Assembly (NCBI GenBank): GCA_019116245.1
Contig: DXCC01000005.1
Coordinates: 1-64,000 of the forward strand
DNA: 64,000 nucleotides
Reading direction: 5' to 3'
Source: Candidatus Tidjanibacter faecipullorum
Lineage (GTDB): Bacteria; Bacteroidota; Bacteroidia; Bacteroidales; Rikenellaceae
Shown: positions 20,212 through 29,110 of the stretch, piece after piece
Layout: every line of letters begins with the position of its first letter
Numbering within the stretch: position 1 is the stretch's first letter
Notes under the pieces: model-generated
Seen by the model: only the letters and a program-made list of their open reading frames with translations
Database searches by the model: none
Told to the model about the DNA's origin: nothing
Translations under genes and position numbers: made by a program

Positions 20212-20247
20212 GCCACGGCAGCCGCACTCCGGTTGCCGTGGCTTTTT
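20212..20247 (+). terminator. Intrinsic terminator after the methyltransferase
   Basis: GCCACGGCA and TGCCGTGGC form a 9-bp stem with a 13-nt loop followed directly by TTTTT. Confidence 0.8.
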
Positions 20248-20350
20248 ATCCGGCCGCCCGCTGCCAACCAGGCCGCAAGCCTGCTGACAGTTTTTCCTCC
20301 TGCAGCCAGTCACGCTCTCCAACAGCTCCCTCCGCAGCCGGTCACCAACA

Positions 20351-20388
20351 CAAAAAAGCGGATGGAACCTCGAAGGATTCCATCCGCT
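20351..20388 (-). terminator. Intrinsic terminator of the secG operon
   Basis: AGCGGATGGAA and TTCCATCCGCT form an 11-bp stem with a 10-nt loop. On the minus strand a T6 run follows the stem, 30 bp past the secG stop. Apart from the two terminators, 20149-20417 shows no gene. Confidence 0.85.
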
Positions 20389-20417
20389 GGGTCGGTTGAT
20401 CCTGACCTTCGCGCGAA

Positions 20418-20810
20418 CTACTCGGCCGGCGTTTCGGTCGTCTCCGCTGCAGGCTGTTCGGCCTCGGCCGGCGTCTCGGTTGCGGCGGGAGCTGCGGTTG
20501 CGGGAGCCACCGTATTGGGCAATGCGATCTCCGGCTCGGCTACGACCTGCTCAATGATTGCATCGCTGCCTCCGTTGTTGGCGCGACGCTGCGACGACAT
20601 GGCGATCGAAGCCAGCAGGCTCAGTACGACAATGGCAATGGCCAGCGTCCACGAGGAACGCTCCAGAAAGTCGGCCGTCTGCCGTACGCCCATCACCTGA
20701 TTGGATGCGCCGAAGTTGGCAGCCATGCCGCCCTTGGGATTCTGTGCAAGAACCGCAAGCACCAGCAGGATGCTCGCTATGATAATCAGGATGACTAAGA
20801 AAATGTACAT
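20418..20810 (-). CDS. secG: Preprotein translocase subunit SecG
   Basis: 130 residues. Two TM helices (MYIFLVILIIIASILLVLAVL and SSWTLAIAIVVLSLLASIAM) flank the conserved QNPKGGMAANFG loop of SecG. The C-terminal tail of about 45 residues is rich in Pro, Ala, Thr and Glu (AEPEIALPNTVAPATAAP), longer than in E. coli but usual for Bacteroidota. It is the auxiliary SecYEG subunit. It is the last gene of the operon that starts at 24144. Confidence 0.93.
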   Translation of the reverse strand: MYIFLVILIIIASILLVLAVLAQNPKGGMAANFGASNQVMGVRQTADFLERSSWTLAIAIVVLSLLASIAMSSQRRANNGGSDAIIEQVVAEPEIALPNTVAPATAAPAATETPAEAEQPAAETTETPAE

Positions 20811-20835
20811 GGGTGAATCGAATATTTTTAGTTAT

Positions 20836-21339
20836 TTATTTTCCAGTTTCGTCCTCCGCCTCGGCCCCCGTTTTGCGAGCCAGGGCTTTTTCAATAATCT
20901 CGGCAAAATAAACACTTTTTTCGGGATTTAACAAACTTAATCTCCGATATATTTCAACGGCCCGGTCGACCAGCCCCTGTGCCAGGTAGATCGCGGCCAG
21001 CTGTTCCGTCAGCAGATCGTCGGCAGGCAGTGCGTCGGTCTTCCGCTCGGGCAGCGCATCGGGGGTATGTTCGTCGGCCACGATGCGATGTTCGCCGCCG
21101 GCCATGAAGGCGTCGATGATGGCGAGCGTATCCTCCCCGTCCGATTCGGCCGCCTCTTCCGGCCCGGCCGGTGCCGCCGGTACAGGCTCCAGTTCCTCCG
21201 TCCGGTCGGGGTACAGCAGCCACGGGCGCAGCCGCACAAGCAGACGGATGCGCGGCGGCACCTCCCTGCCCTCCGCCACAGCAGCCAGCAGGGGCAGGTC
21301 AAACCACGGATAACGCTCCAACAGTTCCTCGTTGTTCAT
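20836..21339 (-). CDS. Conserved hypothetical protein with a C-terminal TPR-like unit
   Basis: 167 residues. The N-terminus (NNEELLERYPWFDLPLLAAVAEG) is followed by a Pro/Ala/Glu-rich linker. The last 50 residues (SEQ-like TEQLAAIYLAQGLVDRAVEI, then RRLSLLNPEKSVYFAEIIEK) match a TPR helix pair. No signal peptide. The position between lptE and secG is, from memory, typical of Bacteroidota. Function unknown; a scaffolding role is inference. Confidence 0.7.
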   Translation of the reverse strand: MNNEELLERYPWFDLPLLAAVAEGREVPPRIRLLVRLRPWLLYPDRTEELEPVPAAPAGPEEAAESDGEDTLAIIDAFMAGGEHRIVADEHTPDALPERKTDALPADDLLTEQLAAIYLAQGLVDRAVEIYRRLSLLNPEKSVYFAEIIEKALARKTGAEAEDETGK

Positions 21340-21351
21340 GACGCGTTGCGA

Positions 21352-21873
21352 TTACCAGTTGGAAACGGCGGCATTGAAGATATCCTCGACCAGCATGTCG
21401 ACCAGCTCGGGAATCAGCGCAGCTTCGGCGCTGGAGAGGTCCATCGTCGCATCGTACTCGAGGAATGCCGAGAACGACTTGTCGGTGAAGTTGAAAGTGG
21501 GGTCGATGCGGTTGGTGAAGGAGACCTGCACGGTGACCGTCAGACGGTTCTGGGCGGCCAGTTCATCGCTCTGCACGGAGGTCGGCGAGACGACGTAGTT
21601 GGTGATCGCCCCCTCGAAGGCGAGGTCGCCGTTCTCGGGCACCAGCGCCAGACGGGTCTGACTGATGAAGCGGTCCTGCAGCCCCTGCGTCAGCGTCGAG
21701 CTGAGCGAGGGAGCCACCAGCGTGGCGTTGTTCGGGAAATAGGCGATGCTCACGGTCTGCGCATTGGCCGGAATGGAGGCACCGGAGAGCGAATAGCTCA
21801 CCTTGCACCCCACGAAGAGGCACAGCGCGGCGACCGCCACCGCACCGATCAGATACTTGACTCTAATATTCAT
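21352..21873 (-). CDS. lptE: LptE-like LPS-assembly lipoprotein
   Basis: 173 residues with a lipoprotein signal (ALCLFVGC, Cys23). The mature part begins KVSYSLSGASIPANAQTVSI and then has VAPSLSSTLTQGLQDRFISQT, the strand-helix pattern of the LptE fold. The C-terminus is a helix (LIPELVDMLVEDIFNAAVSNW). LptE plugs the LptD barrel that inserts LPS in the outer leaflet. Its start overlaps the stop of the AAA+ activator by 11 nt. Sequence similarity across phyla is low, so the assignment rests on layout and context. Confidence 0.78.
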   Translation of the reverse strand: MNIRVKYLIGAVAVAALCLFVGCKVSYSLSGASIPANAQTVSIAYFPNNATLVAPSLSSTLTQGLQDRFISQTRLALVPENGDLAFEGAITNYVVSPTSVQSDELAAQNRLTVTVQVSFTNRIDPTFNFTDKSFSAFLEYDATMDLSSAEAALIPELVDMLVEDIFNAAVSNW

Positions 21874-23083
21874 TGATACCCAGTTCCTTGATTTTACGAT
21901 AGAGGGTCCGTTCGGAGATAAACAGGTCCTTGGCCGCTTCCTTGCGGCGGCCGTTGTGGCGGCGCAGTGCCTTGATGATGGCCTCGCGCAGCGCCTCCTC
22001 CTTGGTGACCTCGCGGGGCGGATCGGCTACCTCCTCGCTCTCGGCATACCCGACCGCCGGCTGCTGGACGGGCTGGGCCGGAGCCGGAATGACATGGGCG
22101 GCCTGCAGCAGACCGGCCACGCGGTCGGTCTGTTCGGCGGTGGCGCGACCGGCCAGCACCTCCTGCAGAAGATGCTTGATGTCGGCCATCTCGGCCCGCA
22201 TGTCGAACATCATCTTGTAGATCAGCTCCCGCTCGAAATCGCCGTTGGAGGCGTTCTGCGACGCAGCGGCAACCGGCACGGGCACGGACGACTGGTTGCC
22301 GTCCTCGGGTAGGTAGCGGCGCAGAATGGCGGGCGTGATGACCCGCGACTCCTCGATGGCGGAGATCTGCTCGGCCACGTTCTTCAACTGACGGATGTTG
22401 CCGCGCCAGTAGTAGTTCTCCAGCATGGTCCGCGCCTCGGCATCCAGCGAGATGGGAGGCATCCGGTACTGGATGGCCACGTCGGAGGCGAACTTGCGGA
22501 AGAGCGTGTAGATATCCTCCTTGCGTTCGCGCAGCGCAGGCACGTAGATCGGCACCGTATTGAGACGGTAGTAGAGGTCTTCGCGGAAACGGCCCTCGCG
22601 GATGGCCAGTTGCAGATTGACATTGGTGGCCGCCACGACGCGGACATTGGTCTTCTGGATCTTGGAGGATCCCACGCGGATGAACTCGCCCGTCTGCAGC
22701 ACGCGCAACAGGCGCACCTGCGTCGAATGGGGCAGTTCGGCCACCTCGTCCAGGAAGATCGTTCCGCCGTCGGCCTCCTCGAAATAGCCCTTGCGGGCCT
22801 CGGTGGCGCCGGTGAAGGCCCCTTTCTCGTGACCGAAGAGCTCGGAGTCGATCGTACCCTCCGGAATGGCGCCGCAGTTGACGGCTATGTATTTGTTATG
22901 CTTCCGCGCACTAAAGGCGTGAATCACCTGCGGGAAGAATTCCTTGCCCACGCCGCTCTCGCCGGTCACCAGCACCGACAGGTCGGTGGGGGCTACCCGC
23001 AGGGCAATCTCCAGCGCACGGTCCATCGCCTCGCTGGTGCCGATAATGCCGAAGCGCTGCTTGACGGCAACAAGATCCATCAT
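21863..23083 (-). CDS. Sigma-54-dependent AAA+ transcriptional activator lacking a receiver domain
   Basis: 406 residues. The AAA+ core starts almost at the N-terminus: VTGESGVGKE (Walker A), ELFGHEKGAFTGA (the GAFTGA loop that contacts sigma-54), GGTIFLDEVAELP (Walker B), RFREDLYYRLN and a YYWRGNIRQLKN sensor II. After a Gln/Ala/Pro-rich linker (about 270-350) a Fis-type HTH closes the protein (RRHNGRRKEAAKDLFISERTLYRKIKELG). With no receiver or GAF domain, control must come from partners or abundance. It overlaps lptE, so it may monitor envelope state; that is inference. Confidence 0.9.
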   Translation of the reverse strand: MMDLVAVKQRFGIIGTSEAMDRALEIALRVAPTDLSVLVTGESGVGKEFFPQVIHAFSARKHNKYIAVNCGAIPEGTIDSELFGHEKGAFTGATEARKGYFEEADGGTIFLDEVAELPHSTQVRLLRVLQTGEFIRVGSSKIQKTNVRVVAATNVNLQLAIREGRFREDLYYRLNTVPIYVPALRERKEDIYTLFRKFASDVAIQYRMPPISLDAEARTMLENYYWRGNIRQLKNVAEQISAIEESRVITPAILRRYLPEDGNQSSVPVPVAAASQNASNGDFERELIYKMMFDMRAEMADIKHLLQEVLAGRATAEQTDRVAGLLQAAHVIPAPAQPVQQPAVGYAESEEVADPPREVTKEEALREAIIKALRRHNGRRKEAAKDLFISERTLYRKIKELGINEY

Positions 23084-23136
23084 ATGTCTGTTTCTCCTTT
23101 TTTCTTCTTGTCAATAGCCTCCTCCGCTGGGCGGTC

Positions 23137-24144
23137 TCACTCCGCAGCCTCCTCCGCTCCGGAATCGGCGGTCATCTCCAGCACCAGCTCCTGCTCGTGC
23201 ATGGCGGCAATGTCGCGTTTGGCGAAATAGCCGTACACCAGCACGCCCAGCGTAATGACCAGCGCGATGACGGCAATCACCAGCACGCCATCCATCCGTT
23301 TGCGCGGACGGTTCGGCCGCCGGATATGGATTTCGGGACGATAGGGCGCCGGCTCCTCGGCCCGGTCTGTCTGCGGGCCAGCCTGCGAGCCGCCCGTTGC
23401 CGTTGCGGCCTGTGCCTCCCCGGAGGTTTCCTCTTCATCGAACAACACGTTGCGCAGACGCTGCTGACCGGTGCGACGGGCGGCCATCCCCTCCCGACCG
23501 GAACCTACGGCCGCGGCCGATGCGTCGGAGATAGCGGCAACAGGTGCAGGTGCAGTCTCGGCCTGGATCGGGCCGTCGGTCGGTTCGGCCACCGGATGCG
23601 CGGCTGCAGCCTCCTCGACGGATGGCATTGTGGCCGGCGTGGTCTCCTCCTGAACGGATGCGGCCGGGCGGGCCGGTTCCGCTGCGGGGCTTTCGGCAAA
23701 GCCGGTCCGGGAACGCTCCTCCGCTTCCGGAGACGGCGTCGCTGCCGTATCGGCAGGCTGTGCATGCGGGGATGCCGCCTGTTCCTCAACGGCGGGCTGG
23801 CAATGGTCGCACGGTGCGGCCGCAGGCTCCTGCCGGTTGGCCGGCACGAAGCGATAGTGGCCCTGCTCCGTCCGGCTGAGGATGCCCCAACCGGGAAACT
23901 CCACGCGCCCCGAGCGGGTCAGCTCCGCCTGCACGCGCCCGGCGTATGCCCGGGTGCGCTCCTGCGCCATGGCCGGCGTAATTCCCTCGTGTTCGACCAG
24001 ATAGGCCGCCATTGCGCCGTCGTCGCAGCGCAACAGATCCGAGAAGATAACCTCGCCCGACTCCTTCCGGATGAAGGCACCGACCCCCGGGATGATGGCC
24101 CGGCGGGCGCCGTTGCGCAACATCCCGTCAATGATGCATTCCAT
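23137..24144 (-). CDS. CCDC81-type HU-domain protein with one TM segment
   Basis: 335 residues. The first 115 (NGARRAIIPGVGAFIRKESG, IFSDLLRCDDGAMAAYLVEH, LTRSGRVEFPGWGIL) match the prokaryotic CCDC81-like HU1/HU2 domains. A long linker rich in Ala, Pro, Glu and Thr (about 120-280) leads to a basic patch and one TM (VLVIAVIALVITLGVLVYGYF), then a short tail. In Bacteroidota such proteins often end in a SPOR domain; none is seen here. First gene of the operon, 53 bp before the AAA+ activator. Confidence 0.78.
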   Translation of the reverse strand: MECIIDGMLRNGARRAIIPGVGAFIRKESGEVIFSDLLRCDDGAMAAYLVEHEGITPAMAQERTRAYAGRVQAELTRSGRVEFPGWGILSRTEQGHYRFVPANRQEPAAAPCDHCQPAVEEQAASPHAQPADTAATPSPEAEERSRTGFAESPAAEPARPAASVQEETTPATMPSVEEAAAAHPVAEPTDGPIQAETAPAPVAAISDASAAAVGSGREGMAARRTGQQRLRNVLFDEEETSGEAQAATATGGSQAGPQTDRAEEPAPYRPEIHIRRPNRPRKRMDGVLVIAVIALVITLGVLVYGYFAKRDIAAMHEQELVLEMTADSGAEEAAE

Positions 24145-24163
24145 ATATCTACATAGTTTTGCC

Positions 24164-24171
24164 CAAAATTA
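24164..24171 (-). promoter_or_regulatory. -7 box (TAATTTTG) for the HU-CCDC81 to secG operon
   Basis: CAAAATTA on plus reads TAATTTTG toward the start at 24144. It is the only promoter-like box ahead of the five-gene operon that ends at the terminator 20351-20388. Confidence 0.55.
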
Positions 24172-24203
24172 GGGATTTTTCGACGAAAACGGCGGGCTCC
24201 GTT

Positions 24204-24821
24204 TCAAAATAATCGCTTCTGCGCCCCCTCCGGCGACAGGGCCGGAGCAGCCAGATTGAGCACCGGCACCCCCGTCCGGCGGGCACGGGCCACCGTATAG
24301 GCCGTACCGCCCCGCAGCCCCGTATGGAAGCAGAGCACCACGGCGGCATGATCGACCAAAAAGTCGTTGCGCCGATGGAACACCTCGGGCAGATACGCCG
24401 GGGCAATCAGCACGCGCAGGGAGGCCCGCCCCCAGACCGCCGCATAGAGCGAACGGAACCAGGCTCCGCACCGCCCGTCATGACCGGCAAACGGCACCAC
24501 GGCCACCACCTCCGCCTCGGGACAACGTCCCGTATCGCGCAGGGCCAGCACCTCCGCGGCCGCCCACAGGTCGAACCCGTCGGCCATGCCGCACAAAAAA
24601 CGACGCCTGCCCTCATCGTACAGCGTCGTTATCGCGGGACGCAACAGCCCCGCCAGTCGTCGTTCAGCCTCCCCGTCCGGCCACACCGTCCGGAACTTTT
24701 CCGGCCGATAGCCCGTAAAGGCCACGCAGGCGCTGCGGGGAGCCAGCCGCTCGGCGGCCTCCTCCGGCGTGCAGTATCCCGCCGGCAACGCCCCGTGCCA
24801 ATCACTTCTTCCGGTCGCCAT
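24204..24821 (-). CDS. SLOG-family (DUF1273/YpsA-like) protein
   Basis: 205 residues from ATG at 24821 (MATGRSDWHG); 70 in-frame upstream codons are antisense to the antiporter tail and are rejected. VAFTGYRPEKF, FLCGMADGFDLWAAAEV and AVVLCFHTGLRGGTAYTV are the conserved patches of the Rossmann-like SLOG/DUF1273 fold, which binds nucleotide-like ligands. Related SLOG domains serve nucleotide signalling. It overlaps the antiporter by 20 nt, so the two are coupled. Confidence 0.8.
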   Translation of the reverse strand: MATGRSDWHGALPAGYCTPEEAAERLAPRSACVAFTGYRPEKFRTVWPDGEAERRLAGLLRPAITTLYDEGRRRFLCGMADGFDLWAAAEVLALRDTGRCPEAEVVAVVPFAGHDGRCGAWFRSLYAAVWGRASLRVLIAPAYLPEVFHRRNDFLVDHAAVVLCFHTGLRGGTAYTVARARRTGVPVLNLAAPALSPEGAQKRLF

Positions 24822-26490
24822 CGTCCATGAGTTCTGCGCCAAAGCGGGAGCCGCCCTTCGGCACGTCGTCCGTACCGATATCGAAATCGGGACGCTCCTC
24901 CCCGACACACTGTCCAGGATCGACCTCCCCCAGCCGCGCCGCCGAATCGGCAATGGCACGCTCCCGCCCGAACAGGCCGGCAAAGGCCCGGCGGGTCTTC
25001 TCGCGCCAGCCGGCCGTCTGGGCCACGGCATGATCCTCGGGCAGGCGGTCCGATTCGCCCGTCACACAGAGCATCTTGTCGCCCACCTGCAGTTCGGTGT
25101 CGCCCTTGGGGACAATGTAGTCGTCGCCGCGGCGGATCATCATCACCAGCGTATGTTTGTCCAGCCGCAGGTCTCGCATCAGCGAACCGTGGGCCAGCCA
25201 TTCGGGGCGCACCTCCATTTCGGTCAGATCGGCCTTGATCTCGTCGGGCATGTCGATACCGAAACTGTCCTCCTTGAGGGTGGTCGAGAGACCCAAGACG
25301 TTGGCCATCGAGCTGACCGTGGTGCCCTGGACGAGGAGCGAAAGAATCGTAATGAAAAATACCGTATTGAATATCACGCCGGCATGATCCAGCCCCGCCA
25401 CCCAGGGATAGGTGGCGAAGATGATCGGCACCGCACCGCGCAGGCCCACCCACGAAACGTAGAGCTTGCCCTTGGCGGTAATTTTGCGGAACGGCGACAG
25501 GCACAGGAATACGGCCGCCGGACGGGCCACGACGATCATGAACACCGCCACCAGCAGCCCCATGTGCCATACGCCGAGCATCTCGTGGGGATTGACCAGC
25601 AGGCCCAGCGTGATGAACATGACGATCTGGAAAAGCCACGTATAGCCGTCGAAGAAGGTCGCCAGACTCTTCTGATAGACAATCTTGTAGTTACCGACCA
25701 CCAGACCGGCCAGATAGACGGCCAGATAGCCGTTGCCCCCGATCAGATCGGTCATCGAGAAGATGAAATAGACGATGGCCAGCAGCAGCACCGAATAGAG
25801 CGACTTGTTGCGCAGGTTGATCCGGTTCATCACGTAGACCGTCAGCCGGCCGAACAGATAACCGGCTGCCGCACCGACCACCATCTGGATGAGAAACATG
25901 CTCACGTACGACCACACGCTGCCGTTGTCGCCGGGCTGGGCGGCCTGCACGAGGATGATCGTGAGGATATAGGCCATGGGGTCGTTACTACCGCTCTCCA
26001 GCTCCAGGAGCGGACGCAGGTTCTGCTTGAGCCCCTGTTTTTTGGAACGCAGAATGGAAAAGACCGACGCCGAATCGGTCGAGGACATCACCGAAGCGAG
26101 CAGCATCGCCTCCACCGGCGACAGTCCCACCCCGAAGAAATCGCTGACCACCCAGATGAAGGCTCCCGTCAGCAGGGCGGTCAGAAAGACGCCCAGCGTA
26201 GCCAGCACGATGCCCTCGGCCGCCACCGGACGGATCTCGCCGTACCGGGTATCCATACCGCCGGTGAACAGGATGACGCTCAGCGCCAGAATGCCGATGA
26301 ACTGGGCCGCCATCGGGCTGTTGAACTTGATGCCGAGGCCGTCGCTGCCGAAGGCCATGCCCACCAGCAGGAAGAGCAACAGAATGGGGGTTCCGAAACG
26401 GGTGCCCGACTTGGCGGCAAGGATGGCGACCAGCAGGATGATCGACCCCACCAGCACCACGTGTTCGCTATTGAGAAAAGACTCTATCAT
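24802..26490 (-). CDS. K+/H+ (CPA1-type) antiporter with RCK-C domain
   Basis: 562 residues. About 12 hydrophobic segments fill residues 10-400, with SVMSSTDSASVFSILR as the ion-binding helix and SGSNDPMAYILT behind it, as in CvrA/NhaP2-type potassium/proton antiporters. A cytoplasmic C-terminal part (LRLDKHTLVMMIRRGDDYIV, then GDTELQVGDKMLCVTGESD) is an RCK-C/TrkA-C ligand domain, the site where cyclic di-AMP or nucleotides gate related transporters. cdaA is elsewhere in this window, so c-di-AMP control is a reasonable but untested idea. Confidence 0.88.
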   Translation of the reverse strand: MIESFLNSEHVVLVGSIILLVAILAAKSGTRFGTPILLLFLLVGMAFGSDGLGIKFNSPMAAQFIGILALSVILFTGGMDTRYGEIRPVAAEGIVLATLGVFLTALLTGAFIWVVSDFFGVGLSPVEAMLLASVMSSTDSASVFSILRSKKQGLKQNLRPLLELESGSNDPMAYILTIILVQAAQPGDNGSVWSYVSMFLIQMVVGAAAGYLFGRLTVYVMNRINLRNKSLYSVLLLAIVYFIFSMTDLIGGNGYLAVYLAGLVVGNYKIVYQKSLATFFDGYTWLFQIVMFITLGLLVNPHEMLGVWHMGLLVAVFMIVVARPAAVFLCLSPFRKITAKGKLYVSWVGLRGAVPIIFATYPWVAGLDHAGVIFNTVFFITILSLLVQGTTVSSMANVLGLSTTLKEDSFGIDMPDEIKADLTEMEVRPEWLAHGSLMRDLRLDKHTLVMMIRRGDDYIVPKGDTELQVGDKMLCVTGESDRLPEDHAVAQTAGWREKTRRAFAGLFGRERAIADSAARLGEVDPGQCVGEERPDFDIGTDDVPKGGSRFGAELMDDGDRKK

Positions 26491-26640
26491 AATCGTTACG
26501 CTCTGTTGTCCGACCGGGGCACTCCGCCGCAGCGGCTGCGGGTATCCCCGTCATCGTGCAAGTTACGCATAATTTTCCAACCGGGCGGAACACCGCAGCC
26601 GATTGTCCCGGTTTTGTTCCCCTTTTGCCTCCTCCCGCCG

Positions 26641-27483
26641 CTACCGGGACTGGGGCACGAAGGCGTACGTGATGGTGCCGCCGTGACGGGAAGGCGCCGA
26701 GGCATCCACATTGAACCGGGCCCGCAGGGCCATCTCCAGCGCCGCGGCAGTCATGCAGGGATCGTCCGTCGAACGTGCCTTGTCCACGCTGGCCGCCAGC
26801 ACGTCGCCGTTGCGGCTGACCACCACCTCCACCACAACCCGGCCGCCTCCGGCACACTTGTAGGCCGGAACCGGCAGCCGGACGGCATGCCGGACCGGAT
26901 CGGCCAGCGAGAAGGAGACCGTTACCCCGCCCGACAGTTTCGCGTCGCGCGGCTCCCGGTCCGTCGGCTCGGGACGCCGGTCATCGGCCAGTGCGGCGAG
27001 CCACTCCTCGTACTCGGCGCTGTTGCGGTCCATCTCCTCCATCACCTCGTCGGAGGCTTCGAAGAGTTCGCGGGTCTCCTCGCTCAACTCGTCCATCGAC
27101 TCGGCCTGCTCGTTGGAAACGGCATTGCGCACGGATTCGTACTCCGTCGGCATGGAGGAATTGAGCAGGTCGTTCAACTCCTGCGCCCGCTGCAACTCCT
27201 CTTCCAGACGCTGCAGCTCCTCCTGATCCTCGAAGGAGACGACAATGGCCGACTCCCGCTCGCGCGGAGCCAGCAGCACCCGCGAGGTCAGCAGCAGGAT
27301 GGCCACCATCAAGTAGGCGATCACCGTGATGCAGATGGTCTCCCGGTTATCGAAAATCCGTTCGCCGAACTCCCGGCGGGGTTTTTGCCCGAAAGGCACA
27401 CGGATTTCGGGAGGCGGACCGGGCGGCAGGCCCCACTCCACCTCTTCTTCCTCGTTATGTTCTTCTTCCGGAAAGGTATTCAT
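26641..27483 (-). CDS. TonB-like energy-transducer protein
   Basis: 280 residues from ATG at 27483 (MNTFPEEEHNEEEEVEWG); the much longer open frame above it is antisense to lpxC-fabZ. A Pro-rich cytoplasmic start (PPGPPPEIRVPF) is followed by one TM (TICITVIAYLMVAILLLTSRV), a long acidic coiled-coil region (EDQEELQRLEEELQRAQEL through NSAEYEEWLAAL), and a C-terminal domain (GRVVVEVVVSRNGDVLAASV, TAAALEMALRARFNVDASA) matching the TonB C-terminal fold. It may couple the inner-membrane proton motive force to outer-membrane receptors; no ExbB/D is near. Confidence 0.75.
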   Translation of the reverse strand: MNTFPEEEHNEEEEVEWGLPPGPPPEIRVPFGQKPRREFGERIFDNRETICITVIAYLMVAILLLTSRVLLAPRERESAIVVSFEDQEELQRLEEELQRAQELNDLLNSSMPTEYESVRNAVSNEQAESMDELSEETRELFEASDEVMEEMDRNSAEYEEWLAALADDRRPEPTDREPRDAKLSGGVTVSFSLADPVRHAVRLPVPAYKCAGGGRVVVEVVVSRNGDVLAASVDKARSTDDPCMTAAALEMALRARFNVDASAPSRHGGTITYAFVPQSR

Positions 27484-27611
27484 ACGGACAGCAGCGACGA
27501 CGGACCGGCCCGACAGGCCGCTCCGCAACGTACAGAGCACAAATTTCATATCGGCCGCCTGGGTTTCCAGTCGGTTTATCGGCAAAAGTACGGATTCTTT
27601 CAAAAAATTAA

Positions 27612-27619
27612 TACCTTTG
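27612..27619 (+). promoter_or_regulatory. -7 box (TACCTTTG) for lpxC-fabZ
   Basis: TACCTTTG, 29 bp before ATG 27649, in an AT-rich leader. No -33 TTTG at the usual spacing. Confidence 0.65.
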
Positions 27620-27648
27620 CAATCAAAAATTAACTCAACCCATTCCAT

Positions 27649-29043
27649 ATGGCTGACAATCAGAAGACGCTCAAAGCCCCCGTCGCCTTCAGCGGCAAGG
27701 GCCTCCATACCGGGATTCTCTCCACGATGACCGTACAGCCGGCACCGGCCGGCACCGGCATCCTCTTCCGCCGCATCGACCTCGAAGACAAACCGGAGAT
27801 TCCCGCCCTGTCGGACTACGTGACCGACACCTCGCGCGGCACGACCATCGAGAAGGGCGCTGCCAAGGTATGCACCATCGAGCACATCATGGCCGCCCTC
27901 TGGACGCTCGGCGTCGACAACGCCATCGTCGAGATCAACGCCCCCGAAACCCCGATCATGGACGGTTCGGCCAAGGCCTATGCCGAGGCCATTCTCGCCA
28001 CGGGCCTTGAGGAGCAGAACGCACCGCGCCAATATTACGAGGTTCGCGAGAAGACCACCTTCGACTATCCCGAAAAGGGCTCCTCGTTCATCATCTATCC
28101 GGACGACAAGTTCTCCGTTTCGGTACACGTGGACTACAACTCCCGCGTGGTGGGCAACCAGTACGCCATGTACACCGAGGGGGATGACTTCGCCACCGAA
28201 ATCGCACCCTGCCGCACCTTCGTCTTCCTGCACGAACTGGAACCGCTGCTCAAGGCCAACCTGATCAAGGGCGGCGACCTGGACAACGCCATCGTCGTGT
28301 GCGAACACGAGGTATCCGACGCCGAAGTGGCCCGCCTGGCCAAGGTCTTCGACAAGCAGGACATCCGCATCACCGGCGGCTACGTGAACAACCTCCAGCT
28401 GCGCTTCATCAACGAGATCGCCCGCCACAAGCTGCTCGACGTGCTGGGTGACATGGCCCTGCTGGGCATCCGCCTCAAGGGGCGCGTCATGGCCCTCCGC
28501 CCCGGCCACTTCGTCAATTCGGAGATGGTCAAGGGGCTGCGCAAGAACCTGCGCCGCGACGCCGCCCGTCCGACCTTCGTCTACGATCCGTCGGCCGAAC
28601 CGCTCTACGACATCAACCGCATCCGCCAGATGCTTCCCCACCGCCCGCCGTTCCTGCTCGTGGACCGCATCTTCCACATCGACGAGAACAGCGTGGCCGG
28701 CATCAAGAACGTCACGATGAACGAGCCCTTCTTCGTGGGCCACTTCCCCGATGAGCCGATCATGCCGGGCGTCCTCATCATCGAGGCCATGGCCCAGTGC
28801 GGCGGCATCCTGGCCCTGCACAACGTGGCCGATCCCGAAAACTACTCGACCTACTTCATGAAGATCGACAACGTGCGCTTCAAGCACAAGGTCGTACCGG
28901 GCGACACGCTGCAGTTCGAACTGCGGCTCACCGAACCGATCCGCCGCGGCATCGTCATGATGGAGGCCAAGGCCTTCGTGGGCGGCCGACTCACCACCGA
29001 GGCGACCCTCATGGCCCAGGTGGCCCGCAACAAGGCCCAGTAA
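27649..29043 (+). CDS. lpxC-fabZ: Bifunctional LpxC deacetylase / FabZ dehydratase
   Basis: 464 residues, a natural fusion found in Bacteroidota. The N-terminal 300 residues are LpxC (UDP-3-O-acyl-GlcNAc deacetylase, the committed step of lipid A): FSGKGLHTG, the first zinc His in [12 protein letters not shown], and [15 protein letters not shown] with the other zinc ligands. The rest is FabZ (3-hydroxyacyl-ACP dehydratase): [13 protein letters not shown] and the catalytic His/Glu in [20 protein letters not shown]. It joins lipid A synthesis to fatty-acid elongation in one chain, ahead of lpxA. Confidence 0.97.
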   Translation: MADNQKTLKAPVAFSGKGLHTGILSTMTVQPAPAGTGILFRRIDLEDKPEIPALSDYVTDTSRGTTIEKGAAKVCTIEHIMAALWTLGVDNAIVEINAPETPIMDGSAKAYAEAILATGLEEQNAPRQYYEVREKTTFDYPEKGSSFIIYPDDKFSVSVHVDYNSRVVGNQYAMYTEGDDFATEIAPCRTFVFLHELEPLLKANLIKGGDLDNAIVVCEHEVSDAEVARLAKVFDKQDIRITGGYVNNLQLRFINEIARHKLLDVLGDMALLGIRLKGRVMALRPGHFVNSEMVKGLRKNLRRDAARPTFVYDPSAEPLYDINRIRQMLPHRPPFLLVDRIFHIDENSVAGIKNVTMNEPFFVGHFPDEPIMPGVLIIEAMAQCGGILALHNVADPENYSTYFMKIDNVRFKHKVVPGDTLQFELRLTEPIRRGIVMMEAKAFVGGRLTTEATLMAQVARNKAQ

Positions 29044-29110
29044 CCGCGCCCGAAGACCGGCGCCTGCCCGAACGAACAACCGAAGTAAACCAAAAAAGCA
29101 ACGAAAATAA

